Shown: positions 25,222-34,674, numbered from the stretch's first letter. The stretch is DNA of 64,000 bases from Oxalobacter vibrioformis (GCF_027118995.1 NZ_CP098242.1:124001-188000); one strand, 5' to 3'. Notes: generated by a model not told the origin, from the sequence alone. Program-made: numbers and translations.

Positions 25222-26736
25222 TCACTTTATGAAGTCCGGCTGTTCAAATGACGCGCTGCCGGTATTTGTATCCACCGTCCCGGAAACAGACGTGGCTCTT
25301 CCTTCCAGGGCATTGAGCCGCTCTTTGGCCTTCACATCATCCTGCGCTGCTGCCAGTCGATACCACTCGATAGCCTTGCCGGTATCCTTTTCCACGTTCC
25401 AGCCTTCTTCAAACAGCATACCAAGCGAATACTGGGCATCCGCATTACCCTGGCGCGCGGCTTTTTCAAACCAGTAGAACGTCCGGTTGGCCGAAAAAGG
25501 CACACCCTGCCCGTTGCCGTACAGCCAGCCCAGGTTGTACTGGGCGATGGCATGCCCCTGCTCGGCCGCTTTCCTGAACCATTCCGCCGCCTTGGCATAA
25601 TCTGTTGTTCCGCTCTCGCCCTTGCTGTAGAGGACCCCCAGATTGAATTGCGCCGCCACATCGCCCTGCATGGCCGCTTTATGCGTCCAGGTAATCGCCT
25701 GGCGGGTATCTGCAGGCACCCCGTCTCCGGTGATATACATCATCCCCAGCGCAGCGGCAGCGCCCGCATGCCCCTTCCTGGCTGCCGTTTCATACCAGCG
25801 CGCCGCTTCAGCATCATTTTTGGCGACCACCCCCTCATACCCTTTCTGGTACATGCCACCCAGTGCATACATCCCTTTGGCATTGCCCGCCTCTGCTGAT
25901 TTTTTCAACCATTCATAGGCCATCGCCGGTTTTTTCATCCACAGCCCTTCGCCGTAGAGATTCATGATACCCAGCTCATAGTAGGCATCTTCGTAGCCCT
26001 GTGCGGCGGCCTGTTCAAACATCTTGATGCCATCCTCGGCATCCTGGTACACACCACGCCCGAAAATATACAAAAGCCCCATTGCGTACTGCGATTCGGC
26101 ATCCCCCTGCTGGGCCGCCTTGAGATACCACTTGGCCGCGTCTTCATCACTCTGGATGACCCCTTCCGCCTTCAGGTACATCTCACCCAGTATCTTCTGG
26201 GCCTGCATATTGCCTTTCTTGGCAGCCCTTTCCAGCCAGCGCGCCGCCTGGGAATCATTCTTTGCAGTACCTTTGCCGGCACGGTACCAGGTACCAACAA
26301 TATATGGCGTGTCGCCATAATTCTCATTAGCCGCCCTCCTGTACCAGGAAAGCGCTTCCTCATCGCTTTGCTTCACCCCGATACCGTACTCGTACATCTC
26401 CCCCATCTTGAAAAGCGCCATCGGAAATTGCTGCTTTGCCGCCTCACGGTACCAGCGCACGGCTTCCCTGCCGCTTCGCCTCGTACCGCGCCCCAGCTCA
26501 TACATCAGGCCGACAGCCGTCCGGGCGCGTGCATCGCCATCTTCAGCCGCACGCATGGTAAAGGTAAACGCCTTGTCATAGTCCCCACTGGCATAAGCAC
26601 GGGTACCTTCCTCAAAATCTCCCTGGGCAGCCTGTGCGGCACCGGAAAAGGCAACAAAAAAGGCCGCCGCAAAAAAAGCCGCAGCCCCGCTTTTAAACCC
26701 CTTACGCCCAAACCATCCCCTATTCATCGCATTCAT
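25222..26736 (-). CDS. secreted Sel1-repeat protein (about 11 repeats)
   Basis: At 504 residues this is the longest of the ordinary Sel1 paralogues in the window. Signal peptide AAAFFAAAFFVAFSGAAQA-A at about 18-36, head unit FEEGTRAYASGDYDKAFTFTMRAA, then about eleven repeats. Several (4, 5, 9, 10, 11) keep the full A..LG.mY..G.GV pattern. The C-terminal 30 residues after RLNALEGR are Ser/Thr-rich and unassigned. First gene of a two-gene unit with 24138. The start is ATG 26736 or ATG 26727. Confidence 0.92.
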   Translation of the reverse strand: MNAMNRGWFGRKGFKSGAAAFFAAAFFVAFSGAAQAAQGDFEEGTRAYASGDYDKAFTFTMRAAEDGDARARTAVGLMYELGRGTRRSGREAVRWYREAAKQQFPMALFKMGEMYEYGIGVKQSDEEALSWYRRAANENYGDTPYIVGTWYRAGKGTAKNDSQAARWLERAAKKGNMQAQKILGEMYLKAEGVIQSDEDAAKWYLKAAQQGDAESQYAMGLLYIFGRGVYQDAEDGIKMFEQAAAQGYEDAYYELGIMNLYGEGLWMKKPAMAYEWLKKSAEAGNAKGMYALGGMYQKGYEGVVAKNDAEAARWYETAARKGHAGAAAALGMMYITGDGVPADTRQAITWTHKAAMQGDVAAQFNLGVLYSKGESGTTDYAKAAEWFRKAAEQGHAIAQYNLGWLYGNGQGVPFSANRTFYWFEKAARQGNADAQYSLGMLFEEGWNVEKDTGKAIEWYRLAAAQDDVKAKERLNALEGRATSVSGTVDTNTGSASFEQPDFIK

Positions 26737-27217
26737 CCTCAGCTTCAGTTACCTGCCATGCCCTGCTTTTTTGCCCGTGATCCGGCCTGCGGTACAGTTC
26801 CTCCAGCTGGCATTATACTGCGTTCCCCAGACTCAGCTCTCATTAATTTATCGTGAGCAAAAAGCAGATTTTTCCTGTCTGTCAAGGCGCAAGGGAAAAA
26901 CCGGACGAAGTCGTATCTGGCATATGACGAGTTCCATTTTGAAGCGGCAGCGAAAGTCGGCGAGAAAAAGCCGCTTTACAGCAGACCGGCTAATGAGGGC
27001 TGAGCCTGCTGCCATCACGCGCTTTTTGAAGTATCCCTTTCGCACGTGGCAGCAGATAGCAAAGAACCACAGCGGCAAGTCCAGCCAGCCCCCTGATACA
27101 GGACAAAACAACAGGAAAGTATTTCCCGCAGGCAAAAAAAGCATTGTCCCCATCCTGCGGCTATGCCACAATAAACCCCATCGACCCCTTAACCCTTCTT
27201 AAACGACAGGTGGCCTT
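26737..27217. other. intergenic region with one M-family MITE
   Basis: The divergent region between the Sel1 pair and the gene at 27218. It contains the MITE at 26832-27004 (separate entry). Bases 27005-27170 are readable on the minus strand as a hydrophobic stretch (LLFCPVSGGWLDLPLWFFAICC), perhaps the relic of a small membrane protein. AGGTGG just before 27218 is the ribosome site of the next gene. Confidence 0.5.
26832..27004. repeat. M-family MITE-like element, copy 2 (173 bp)
   Basis: Termini CTCAGCTCTCATTAATTT / CTAATGAGGGCTGAG, with the same interior order as copy 1 (TTTTTCCTGTCTGTCAAGGCGCAAGG, CGAAGTCGTATCTGG, GCAGCGAAAGTCGGCG, TTTACAGCAGACC). More diverged than copy 1. Confidence 0.82.
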
Positions 27218-27640
27218 ATGCCGTTTACCGCTGGAATTGGTGAAAACACTGACAACATGGAAGAACGTCTCATCTTCTATGAAGAAATCTACTACTGGGC
27301 ACTCCATGGCGAAATCGAAGAGCTTTTCAACGACACGGAAAAATACATTGACCTTCTCGAAGACACCATCTTTACCCCGGAAGAACTCCCGCGACTCATG
27401 AAAATGATCGCTGACGCCAAAAAACGCATCGTGGACAATCCCGAAAAATGGGATGAGTTCCTGGCTACCGAGCTCGACCCCGATACAAAAGATGTGTTCG
27501 TCACCGTCAACAAAGCCGACTTTATCTCCTTTCTGGACCACTTTGAACGCATGATCAAAGAAGCGCAGGAAACCGGCAAAAACGTCGTCTTCAAATCGGA
27601 CAACCCGCTCTCATCCGGCATGGAGATTCACATCATTTGA
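27218..27640 (+). CDS. uncharacterised acidic protein, paralogue of the gene at 15674
   Basis: A 140-residue cytoplasmic protein. The start ATG 27218 has AGGTGG upstream; ATG 27257 is an alternative. It matches the 128-residue product at 15674 end to end (IYYWALHGEIEELF, YIDLLED, LMKMIADAKKRIVDNPEKWDEF, KADFISFLDHFERMI). It is strongly acidic and probably all-helical. No family is recognised. Like its paralogue it is followed within 10 bp by a family-A repeat. Confidence 0.75.
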   Translation: MPFTAGIGENTDNMEERLIFYEEIYYWALHGEIEELFNDTEKYIDLLEDTIFTPEELPRLMKMIADAKKRIVDNPEKWDEFLATELDPDTKDVFVTVNKADFISFLDHFERMIKEAQETGKNVVFKSDNPLSSGMEIHII

Positions 27641-27649
27641 CAGGATGTA

Positions 27650-28125
27650 CCGGCAACAGGACAGCTATGCTGTCCCCTACGTGCTCTCACGCTTATCGCT
27701 TTTTCAACGGCAGCTTCGCTGCCATGCCGTCCGCGAAGCGGGGGCATCTTGACACCACATAGTGGTGTCACTTCTCTACTAAAATCCGCGATTGCACCGT
27801 AGCCGGGACAGTGAGGAGCGACTGGAGCTTCGCAGACGGCTGTTTGAGCGCAGCGAATTCCGGCTGCCGCCCCTGTCACGACGAGCAGCTCCGGGCACCC
27901 CCGTCAGGGGGCAAGGCGTTGCGGTGCCTTTTTTTGGTTACTTCTTTTGTGGCAAGACAAAAAAGTAACCTGCCGTGGGTCAGCCACCCACCTGATGAAT
28001 CCAATCTCAAGAGCCAATCTCATCGCAGACTCAAACACAAGCAATGGGTAGCCGCCCTAATCTCGAGGACTAATCCCATCGTAGAGAGAAAAACAAGCGA
28101 AGGGTATTAACCTGTAGTAGTTCAT
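27650..28125. repeat. family-A interspersed repeat, copy 4 (with extra cargo)
   Basis: Bases 27665-27850 carry a module also seen at 51320-51480: CGGCAGCTTCGCTGCCATGCCGTCCGCG, ACACCAC.TAGTGGTGTCACTTCTCT, TCCGCGATT, GGAGCTTCGCAGACGGCTGT. It is followed by CCCCCGTCAGGGGGCAAGGCGTTGCGGTGCC and the AAAAAAGTAACCTGCCGTGGGTCAGCCACCCACC core. Two degenerate right arms follow (CAATCTCATCGCAGAC.. and TAATCCCATCGTAGAG..AAGCGAAGGGTATTAA). It lies between convergent genes. Confidence 0.82.
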
Positions 28126-28152
28126 TAAAGCGGCTTTATAGTGTGGCTGCTG

Positions 28153-28695
28153 TTATCTCCAGCCGCCGTCTCCACGAATCAGCTCATCCAGTTTTTTCTC
28201 CAGATGTTCATATGTTCTTGGACATTTTGTCGGCATACGGGACAGCCCGTTTCCATAGCCATTGGCACTGATGACCACTTTTTTGCCCTCTTCCAGCGCT
28301 TTTTTGACAGCGGCAAAGTCTTCATCGAGCTTTTTGATGTTTTCCTTGTATTCGGCATCAATATAGTAGTCTGCCTCATCATAGCCTGGTGCTTTCTTTG
28401 TCCGGATTGGCAGGCCGTTCTTTGCGTAACGGATAACTGCCTGACCACCCTCACCCTTGTGCTGGTCATTGTCCCCATAGACGAAAATATAGTCCGGATT
28501 GGCTTTGACATCGCTTTCTTTCCAGACTTGGTCGCATTCAAAGATATTGGCTGACACCCATTTACCACTTACTGTCGGATTCCATGCTTCCAACTGTGAT
28601 GCCAGATAATTGATAATCCGCTTATCGACATCCTTGTTCGTTGATTTAACAGAACCGTCTTCCTGTAACGTCAGCGTCACCTTGTTTATTCCCAT
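28153..28695 (-). CDS. phage-type 'GDN' macro-like protein of unknown function
   Basis: A 180-residue cytoplasmic protein with a strong ribosome site (GAGGAGGAAG) before ATG 28695. The centre, residues about 66-160, reads PDYIFVYGDNDQHKGEGGQAVIRYAKNGLPIRTKKAPG, then a YYID.EY.ENI..LDEDF block and VVISANGYGNGLSRMPTKCPRTYEHL. The combination GDN..G.GG.A..R...G...KK, plus a late Gly-rich loop GYGNGL, is familiar from phage and plasmid proteins and suggests a nucleotide- or ADP-ribose-binding macro-like fold. That link is inference. The N-terminal 60 residues are a separate unassigned piece. Not in an operon. Confidence 0.6.
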   Translation of the reverse strand: MGINKVTLTLQEDGSVKSTNKDVDKRIINYLASQLEAWNPTVSGKWVSANIFECDQVWKESDVKANPDYIFVYGDNDQHKGEGGQAVIRYAKNGLPIRTKKAPGYDEADYYIDAEYKENIKKLDEDFAAVKKALEEGKKVVISANGYGNGLSRMPTKCPRTYEHLEKKLDELIRGDGGWR

Positions 28696-28922
28696 TATCT
28701 TCCTCCTCTTCGCTTGCTGGTTGTACGCCTGTGCTCTCCTGAAGTCATCAGTTTTGCTGGCGCAGGTTCATTTTTCGCCCAAATATGTAATTTTTTTCAA
28801 AATAGCACTAACAAAGATGAAAAGGGAGAAAAACTGAGGAGGCCGGTACGGGCATCCGGCGCACAGGAGGCCGATTGGAAAAGCCGCCAACCTGCACGTG
28901 AAAGGGATGGAAAAAGGCTTGT

Positions 28923-29558
28923 TTATGAAAGGAGCGGGCGCAGCATCTGCTGCAGCTGGTCCTGTATGTCAGGAATCGACTGTGTGCTGTCGATGATCCT
29001 GAAACGCGAGGGAAATTCAGCTGCCCGCCGGAGGTATTCGGCGCGGACACGCTGGAAAAAGGCTTCGGCTTCGCTTTCAAACTTGTCCCGTGTACGCACT
29101 GCCTCCAGACGGGCGCTGGCGATATGAGGCGGGATATCAAAAAGAAAGGTCATATCGGGTTGCAGGTGGGGATGTACCCATGCTTCAAGCGCAGCCAGCT
29201 TTTCCAGCGATAGCCCCCGGCCCCCGCCCTGGTAGGCAAAGCTCGCATCGGTAAAACGGTCGGAAATCACCCATGCCCCACGGGAAAGTGCGGGCGCAAT
29301 GACGGCGTTGATATGCTCGCGCCGGGCGGCAAACATAAGCAGCGCTTCGGTTTCCAGATTCATCTTTTCATGGAGCAACAGCGCTCTCAACTTTTCGCCC
29401 AGTGCGGTGCCGCCCGGCTCCCGTGTCACCACCACTTCTTTTCCGGCATCCCTGACAAGATTGCTGATAAAGTCGATATGGGTGGATTTGCCTGCGCCAT
29501 CAATACCTTCAAATGTGATGAAGCGTCCTTCAGGCGGGTTTTGGGCGGCTGGTTTCAT
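28923..29558 (-). CDS. tmk: thymidylate kinase
   Basis: A 211-residue enzyme that phosphorylates dTMP to dTDP. P-loop GIDGAGKST at residues 18-26, the DR.-type substrate block ([18 protein letters not shown]), TREPGGT at about 46-52 and the C-terminal helix. Length is normal for the family. The start overlaps the mltG stop by ATGA, giving the classic mltG-tmk pair (holB normally follows but is not seen here). Essential housekeeping gene. Confidence 0.96.
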   Translation of the reverse strand: MKPAAQNPPEGRFITFEGIDGAGKSTHIDFISNLVRDAGKEVVVTREPGGTALGEKLRALLLHEKMNLETEALLMFAARREHINAVIAPALSRGAWVISDRFTDASFAYQGGGRGLSLEKLAALEAWVHPHLQPDMTFLFDIPPHIASARLEAVRTRDKFESEAEAFFQRVRAEYLRRAAEFPSRFRIIDSTQSIPDIQDQLQQMLRPLLS

Positions 29559-30550
29559 TTGTTTCGCAGAAATTTGTCGACTGCCCTGTTATGGTCAGCC
29601 AGGTTGGTGGTGAATTCGCTCTTTCCGGTGCCATCCGCCCGGGAAACAAAGTACAGGGCTTCGGTCTTCGCGGGATTGAAGGTGGCATTCAATGCGGCGT
29701 CGCCAACCAGTGCGATCGGTGTGGGCGGCAGGCCAAAGCGGGTATAGGTATTGTATGGGGTATCTGTCGTCAGGCTAGACTTGTAGATCACGCCTTTGTA
29801 TTTGTCACCCATGCCATAGATCACGGTGGGGTCGGTCTGGAGTTTCATGCCGATTTTCAGGCGATTGGTGAACACACCGGCTATATGGGCGCGGTCTTCG
29901 GGATGCCCGGTTTCTTTTTCCACGATGGAGGCCATGACGAGAGCTTCATACGGTGTCTTGTACGGCAGTGCCGGATCGCGTTTTTCCCAGTAGGCATAGA
30001 GCCTTTTCATCAATTCTTCATGCGCCTGCCGATAGATCTGCATATCACTCGCGCCGCGCATAAAGAGGTAGGTGCTCGGGAAAAAGAGGCCTTCGGTTGC
30101 ACCCCACGTGATTTTGAGCTGCTCGATGAGTTCGCGCTCGGTCAGATGGTCGGTGTCATGCTTGAGTTTGGGGTGCGCAGCCATGGCTTCGCGCATCTGT
30201 TTGAAGGTCCACCCTTCCACAATGGTGATGGATTCATAGGAAACCAGGCCTTTGGCAAGGCGCTCCATCAGATCAGACGGGGTTTCACCGGGCTTCATTT
30301 CATAGCTGCCGGCCTTGAGTTTTTTGGCATTGCCGGTGACGCGAACCAGCAGGGAAAAGAGGCTGCCATTGATTTCAATGCCCTGGCTGTTCAACTGGTC
30401 AATCACGTAGTTGAGCCCGCCCGGACGGATATCGAAAGGAATCGCTTCTTTTGACGGTGAGATGGCGGCGTTGGCCCACCAGGCAAAGCCTGACATCATA
30501 AGGACAAACAGGACGGCAACGACAAGGAAGATTCTTTTGAAAAAGGTCAT
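29555..30550 (-). CDS. mltG: endolytic murein transglycosylase (YceG family)
   Basis: A 331-residue inner-membrane enzyme with one N-terminal TM ([19 protein letters not shown]) and a periplasmic LysM-like plus YceG catalytic domain. The catalytic Glu is in ASIVEKETG, followed by [27 protein letters not shown] and the SPYNTY-like [17 protein letters not shown]. It cleaves nascent peptidoglycan strands and works with the elongation machinery. It overlaps tmk by 4 bp. Upstream 30551-30732 is the divergent promoter region shared with ygfZ. Confidence 0.96.
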   Translation of the reverse strand: MTFFKRIFLVVAVLFVLMMSGFAWWANAAISPSKEAIPFDIRPGGLNYVIDQLNSQGIEINGSLFSLLVRVTGNAKKLKAGSYEMKPGETPSDLMERLAKGLVSYESITIVEGWTFKQMREAMAAHPKLKHDTDHLTERELIEQLKITWGATEGLFFPSTYLFMRGASDMQIYRQAHEELMKRLYAYWEKRDPALPYKTPYEALVMASIVEKETGHPEDRAHIAGVFTNRLKIGMKLQTDPTVIYGMGDKYKGVIYKSSLTTDTPYNTYTRFGLPPTPIALVGDAALNATFNPAKTEALYFVSRADGTGKSEFTTNLADHNRAVDKFLRNK

Positions 30551-30732
30551 ATGGTCGGGGTCCGGCAGAAAATTGATATCCTCTTTATAATGGGTATGCT
30601 TTTTTGGTTGACGGGGGTTCCCGTCAATTCAAGGCGGCAGGAAAAGTGGGTATTTTCTCATGAAAACCGGCTTTATTTTCGCCGGAAATGTTTCTTTGCC
30701 GGTTTGACCCTATGCTGACAGGAAGGAGTAAG

Positions 30733-31728
30733 ATGCGTTCGATTGAACAACTGGAATCGGGCTTTGTGGCCCCGCTTGAAAGCTATGGCCTGGTACGGGT
30801 GTCAGGTGAGGATGCCGTCACATTCATTCATGGCCAGCTTTCGCATGACATCGCCCGCCTGAAGGCCGATGAGGCGCGTATGGCCGGCTACTGCACACCG
30901 GAGGGCCGTCTTTTAGCCATCCTGCTGGTATGGAAGTCCGTCAGCGATATCTGGCTGATGATGCCGCGGGAGATTTTGCCGGCACTGCTTACGCGCCTGC
31001 AGATTTATATCCTGCGCTCGAAAGTGACGATGACGGATGTGAGTGATGAATACGCCATCCATGGCCTGGGCGGAAAAAAAGCGCCTGACGCCCTGGCATC
31101 TGTTTTTTCCGCCCTGCCGGACAGTGCTTATGACAAAACAGAATCGGCACCGGGTACGCTCATCCGGGTAACGGATGCTTTTGGCGGTGCGCGCTTTTTA
31201 TGGGTTTTACCGGCTGCGGCAAGGGCTGCCAGCGCTTCCCTTTCTGATACGTTGTATATAGCAAACGATGAGGACTGGGCGCTGGGCGATATTGCCGCAG
31301 GCTTGCCGCAGGTATATGAAGCGACCCAGAACCGTTTTGTGCCGCAGATGATGAATATGGAACTCGTGGACGGCCTGAGTTTTACGAAAGGCTGCTATCC
31401 GGGACAGGAAATCGTGGCCCGGACACAGTTCCGCGGCACCTTAAAGCGCAGGATGCTGCCGGCTTATGCCGGGATACCGGGTGAAAAAACGGCGCGTGAG
31501 GCCGGGATTGTGCCCGGACTGGATGTTTTTGATACGAAAGCGCCTCATGAGGCCTGCGGTATTGTCGTACGGGCGGCAAGGTTTGATACCGGACGCATTG
31601 ATTGCCTCATGGTCGTGTCACGGGAGCTTTCTGCTTCCGGTTCACTGCGCCTGGGTGCCCTTGACGGCCCGGCGCTTCACATTACCCCCCTCCCCTATGC
31701 ACTGCCGGATGAGGCAGGAGAATCCTAA
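30733..31728 (+). CDS. ygfZ: folate-binding protein YgfZ (Fe-S cluster maintenance)
   Basis: A 331-residue member of the GcvT-like family. The YgfZ signature KGCYPGQE with the conserved Cys is at about residue 220, followed by IVARTQFRG.LKRR. The N-terminal GLVRVSGEDAVTFIHGQLSHDI and AGYCTPEGRLLA blocks are also typical. It uses tetrahydrofolate to support repair or assembly of some Fe-S enzymes. ATG 30733 is chosen over 30688 because GGAAGGAG precedes it. The next gene follows 13 bp after. Confidence 0.95.
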   Translation: MRSIEQLESGFVAPLESYGLVRVSGEDAVTFIHGQLSHDIARLKADEARMAGYCTPEGRLLAILLVWKSVSDIWLMMPREILPALLTRLQIYILRSKVTMTDVSDEYAIHGLGGKKAPDALASVFSALPDSAYDKTESAPGTLIRVTDAFGGARFLWVLPAAARAASASLSDTLYIANDEDWALGDIAAGLPQVYEATQNRFVPQMMNMELVDGLSFTKGCYPGQEIVARTQFRGTLKRRMLPAYAGIPGEKTAREAGIVPGLDVFDTKAPHEACGIVVRAARFDTGRIDCLMVVSRELSASGSLRLGALDGPALHITPLPYALPDEAGES

Positions 31729-31741
31729 AAGGGTTGCTGAT

Positions 31742-32482
31742 ATGTGTCTGATTGTTTTTGCCTGGCAGGTTGTTCCCTCGGTTCCCCTGATCGCCGCCGC
31801 CAATCGTGATGAGTTTTATGCCCGTCCTGCCGAGCCGGCACACTGGTGGACCGATTTTCCGGATATTTATGCCGGGCGGGACCTGGAAGGCGGCGGGACC
31901 TGGATGGGTATCCGGGATGGCGAGAAGCGGAAAAATAACCGTTTTGCCGCGATTACGAACGTGCGCGCTCCCCAGTTTATGAAGCCCAGGGACACCACCC
32001 GCGGCAAGCTGGTGAGTGATTTCCTGGAGAGCGATCTTTCACCGGATGCATACATTGCCAGTATCAGGAAGCATGCCCACAAGTACAACGGCTTCAATCT
32101 GCTGGTGGGCGATGCGGAGTCGATGATCTGGTTTTCCAACTGCGGCTATGGCCGCTCCACCAACGGGAAACCGCTTGCTCCCGGTATTTATGGCCTGTCC
32201 AATGCGCTGTTGAATGATCCATGGCCCAAGGTGGTCCGTACCCGCGCACAGTTTGCGAGCCTTTTAGGTCAGCGTGCGCCGATGGAAGCGTATTTTGAGA
32301 TGCTTTCCGACACCACCCCCGCGCCGGAAGCCCACCTGCCGGACACCGGCATCGGCAGGGAAAGGGAAAAAGCGCTGTCTTCGGTGTGCATCATCACACC
32401 GGAATATGGTACCCGCGCTTCCACGCTGGCACAGCTTTACAACGATAAACCGCCGGTTCTGGATGAACGCGTAATACGCTAG
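31742..32482 (+). CDS. NRDE-family (TANGO2-like) protein
   Basis: A 246-residue protein that begins MCLIVFAW, with the conserved N-terminal Cys2, and contains the family hallmark AANRDEFYARP near residues 20-30. Further conserved features are WWTDFPDIYAGRDLEGGGTWMG, ITNVRAP, and GIYGLSNALLNDPWPKV. Eukaryotic TANGO2 is linked to heme trafficking and lipid homeostasis; the bacterial role is not settled. It is co-directional and probably co-transcribed with ygfZ. A large hairpin overlaps its last codons. Confidence 0.92.
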   Translation: MCLIVFAWQVVPSVPLIAAANRDEFYARPAEPAHWWTDFPDIYAGRDLEGGGTWMGIRDGEKRKNNRFAAITNVRAPQFMKPRDTTRGKLVSDFLESDLSPDAYIASIRKHAHKYNGFNLLVGDAESMIWFSNCGYGRSTNGKPLAPGIYGLSNALLNDPWPKVVRTRAQFASLLGQRAPMEAYFEMLSDTTPAPEAHLPDTGIGREREKALSSVCIITPEYGTRASTLAQLYNDKPPVLDERVIR

Positions 32483-32539
32483 GTTCTGCTAACAAATAAC
32501 ATTCAGCCATGATTTGATAGCAGAACCTAGGCGTATTAC
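32471..32539. repeat. 20-bp inverted repeat at a convergent gene end
   Basis: Left arm GTAATACGCTAGGTTCTGCTA (32471-32491, covering the stop codon of the NRDE gene) pairs with TAGCAGAACCTAGGCGTATTAC (32518-32539) around a 26-base loop. There is no T-run, so it is not a standard terminator. It could be a small mobile repeat or an mRNA 3'-end stabiliser. Confidence 0.75.
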
Positions 32540-32622
32540 CTGAACCGCTGCCGGGCTGAAAGGCAGGTTGCTGCACTTCGGGCATTTACTGAAAAAAACG
32601 GATAACAGGTGCTGTATTCCTC

Positions 32623-33136
32623 TTATTTCAACTCATCCAGCTTTTCTTGCGATTCCTTCACCCCGGCGTTAAGCGCCTTTTGGTAGCATTCCCGAGCCCT
32701 ATTGATGTCTTTCGGGTAACCGAAGCCGTACTGGTGCATTACACCCAGCCAGTAAGTTGCCCGTGGCTCACCGTTTTCTGCGGCGATCGTCAGCCAGTAT
32801 TTGGCTTTTTCGTTGTCGATATCCCTGTCATTCCCGTGCAGGTAAATGAGGCCAAGGCTGAGTGCTGCCTGGGTTTTTTCTCCTTTTTCTGCTGCCATGC
32901 TGTACCAGCGGAATGCCTCTTTCCAGCTCTGTTCGATCCCGCCCCTCCTCTTGCATAAATTGAGCCGAGAAGCACCATCGAATTGACGTTCCCCTTTTTT
33001 GCCGCTTTTTCATAGGCGGCTTTGCCATGTCTGCATTGTCTGCTTTGAATCGTTCCGGTCTGTTATTGGTTCCGAACAGAATGATGCCGTCACTCTCGTC
33101 ATCTGTGTCAAAATCAAATGTATCGTATTTCCCCAT
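32623..33136 (-). pseudogene. Sel1-repeat protein without signal peptide, two frameshifts
   Basis: It starts at ATG 33136 (AGGGAGA upstream) with an acidic head (KYDTFDFDTDDESDGIILFG). The frame shifts near 33010 to reach AYEKAAKKGNVNSMVLLGSIYARGG, and again near 32930 to reach FRWYSMAAEKGEKTQAALSLGLIYLHGN. It then runs through two more repeats to the stop at 32623. Without the indels it would be a cytosolic Sel1 protein of about 170 residues. It is the only family member here with a fully cytosolic start, apart from the acidic 950-residue one. Confidence 0.75.
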
Positions 33137-33519
33137 GGGCTCTCCCTGAATGGATGGTTGAATGTGTTTTTCCTCTTCTGTTATACGCCACATTTCATGC
33201 TGTCAAGGCTATCCGGGGAATGTTTGTCCGATACCAACGTAACCTTTTGTTTTTAATGAAAAACAAGTGAGGATCATACCCGCTGGAAAACTAATTCAGG
33301 GAGGATAATGCAGTTTTTGGCTGTCTTGCCTGCACCGGAACCGGAAACCATAATGGATCGACTCTTTTTTCATCTGCATGCACATTTTTTCTCGACCTTT
33401 GGGCGCAAGTTTGGCATTATGTTTATTTCCTTTTTCCCCTCCCGAAAGGTTGCGTTTCACACTGGCAGCCGGGCGATAAACCGGAAAACGGACAAACCAT
33501 TGAAACAGCAGCGGGCCGC
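33137..33519. other. intergenic region upstream of bioF
   Basis: No supported gene. A 71-codon plus-strand frame (33308-33523) overlaps the bioF start and shows no recognisable features. I did not see a BirA-type operator (TTGTAAACC...GGTTTACAA). Confidence 0.4.
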
Positions 33520-34674
33520 ATGATATCTGACGAAATCGACAGAAACCTTGAAGCGCTGGCGGAAGAAAACCTGCTGCGCCGTCGCCGCATTGTCTCTTCG
33601 CCGTGTACGGTGATGGCAGAAGTGGACGGCAACCCCATGCTCACCTTTTCCAGCAATGACTATCTGGGCCTGGCGGCACACCCTGCACTGGCTGAGGCAG
33701 CTGCCGAGGCGGCACGCCAGTGGGGTGTCGGCTCGGGCGGCTCACATGTGGTCACCGGACACATGATGCCGCATGAGATGCTGGAGGAAGCGCTGGCAGA
33801 TTTTGTGGGTGCTCCCCGTGCGCTTTATTTCAGCACGGGATACATGGCCAATACGGGTATCGTGCCTGCACTCGTCGGGCGCGGGGATGCGGTTTTTTCG
33901 GACCGGCTGAACCACGCTTCACTGATTGATGCCGTACAGCTTTCCCGCGCAGAAAACGTCCGTTACCGCCATAACGACATGGACCATCTTGCCGCGCTGT
34001 TGAAAGACAGCCAGGCGAAACGTAAACTGATTTTGACCGATGGAGTTTTCAGCATGGATGGCGATGTAGCGCCCCTACCGGCGCTTGCAGAGCTGGCTGA
34101 GGCACATGACGCCTGGCTGGTGGTCGATGATGCGCACGGCTTTGGCATACTGGGGCACGAAGGCCGCGGTACGCTCTCGCACTTTGGCATACCGGTCACT
34201 TCCCGTGTCATTTACATCGGTACGCTGGGCAAGGCCGCTGGTGTGTCCGGCGCCTTTGTCGCCGGCACAGACCCCGTGGTGGAGTGGCTGCTTCAGCGCA
34301 CCCGGACCTATACTTTCACCACCGCATCGAGTCCCATTATTACGGCAACACTGTTGAAAAGCCTGGAACTCATCCGGAAAGGCTCGCTTTTGCGAGCCCG
34401 GCTTTTCTCGCTCATCGAGCGGCTGCGCATGGGGTTGTCACAATCCCGCTGGGAGCTTTTGCCTTCCCCCACCGCCATCCAGCCTGTCATCATCGGCAGC
34501 AATGAGGAAGCGCTGAGGGTATCGCAGGCACTCAGTGATATGGGCATTTTTGTCCCGGCGATACGGCCGCCCACGGTGCCGAAGGGAAGCGCGCGCTTGC
34601 GCATCTCCCTTTCTACCGGGCATAATGATGAGCATATCGACCGTTTAACCGATGCGCTGAAAGGACTGGCGTGA
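33520..34674 (+). CDS. bioF: 8-amino-7-oxononanoate synthase
   Basis: A 384-residue PLP enzyme that joins pimeloyl-ACP and L-alanine in biotin synthesis. Hallmarks are FSSNDYLGLAAHP, GSGGSHVVTGHMMPHEMLE, the cofactor-stacking His in RLNHASLIDA, DGVFSMDGDVAPL, VVDDAHGFGILG and the Schiff-base Lys in YIGTLGKAAGVSGAF. It starts at ATG 33520. Its stop overlaps the next start as GTGA, so bioF-bioH-bioC is one translationally coupled unit. Confidence 0.96.
   Translation: MISDEIDRNLEALAEENLLRRRRIVSSPCTVMAEVDGNPMLTFSSNDYLGLAAHPALAEAAAEAARQWGVGSGGSHVVTGHMMPHEMLEEALADFVGAPRALYFSTGYMANTGIVPALVGRGDAVFSDRLNHASLIDAVQLSRAENVRYRHNDMDHLAALLKDSQAKRKLILTDGVFSMDGDVAPLPALAELAEAHDAWLVVDDAHGFGILGHEGRGTLSHFGIPVTSRVIYIGTLGKAAGVSGAFVAGTDPVVEWLLQRTRTYTFTTASSPIITATLLKSLELIRKGSLLRARLFSLIERLRMGLSQSRWELLPSPTAIQPVIIGSNEEALRVSQALSDMGIFVPAIRPPTVPKGSARLRISLSTGHNDEHIDRLTDALKGLA

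Noticed and set aside
26848..27171. 107-codon minus-strand frame with a hydrophobic centre
   Set aside because: Its C-terminal half is MITE sequence read through; the remaining piece is too short to support a gene and is mentioned only as a possible relic.
30733..32482. Possible fusion of YgfZ and the NRDE protein through the frame starting at 31466
   Set aside because: The long frame begins inside ygfZ in another phase; the NRDE family start MCLIVFAW at 31742 fits known members.
33137..33519. Biotin operator or riboswitch before bioF
   Set aside because: No BirA-like palindrome or conserved riboswitch structure could be recognised by eye.
33308..33523. 71-codon frame just before bioF
   Set aside because: It overlaps the bioF start, has no clear ribosome site and no recognisable sequence.
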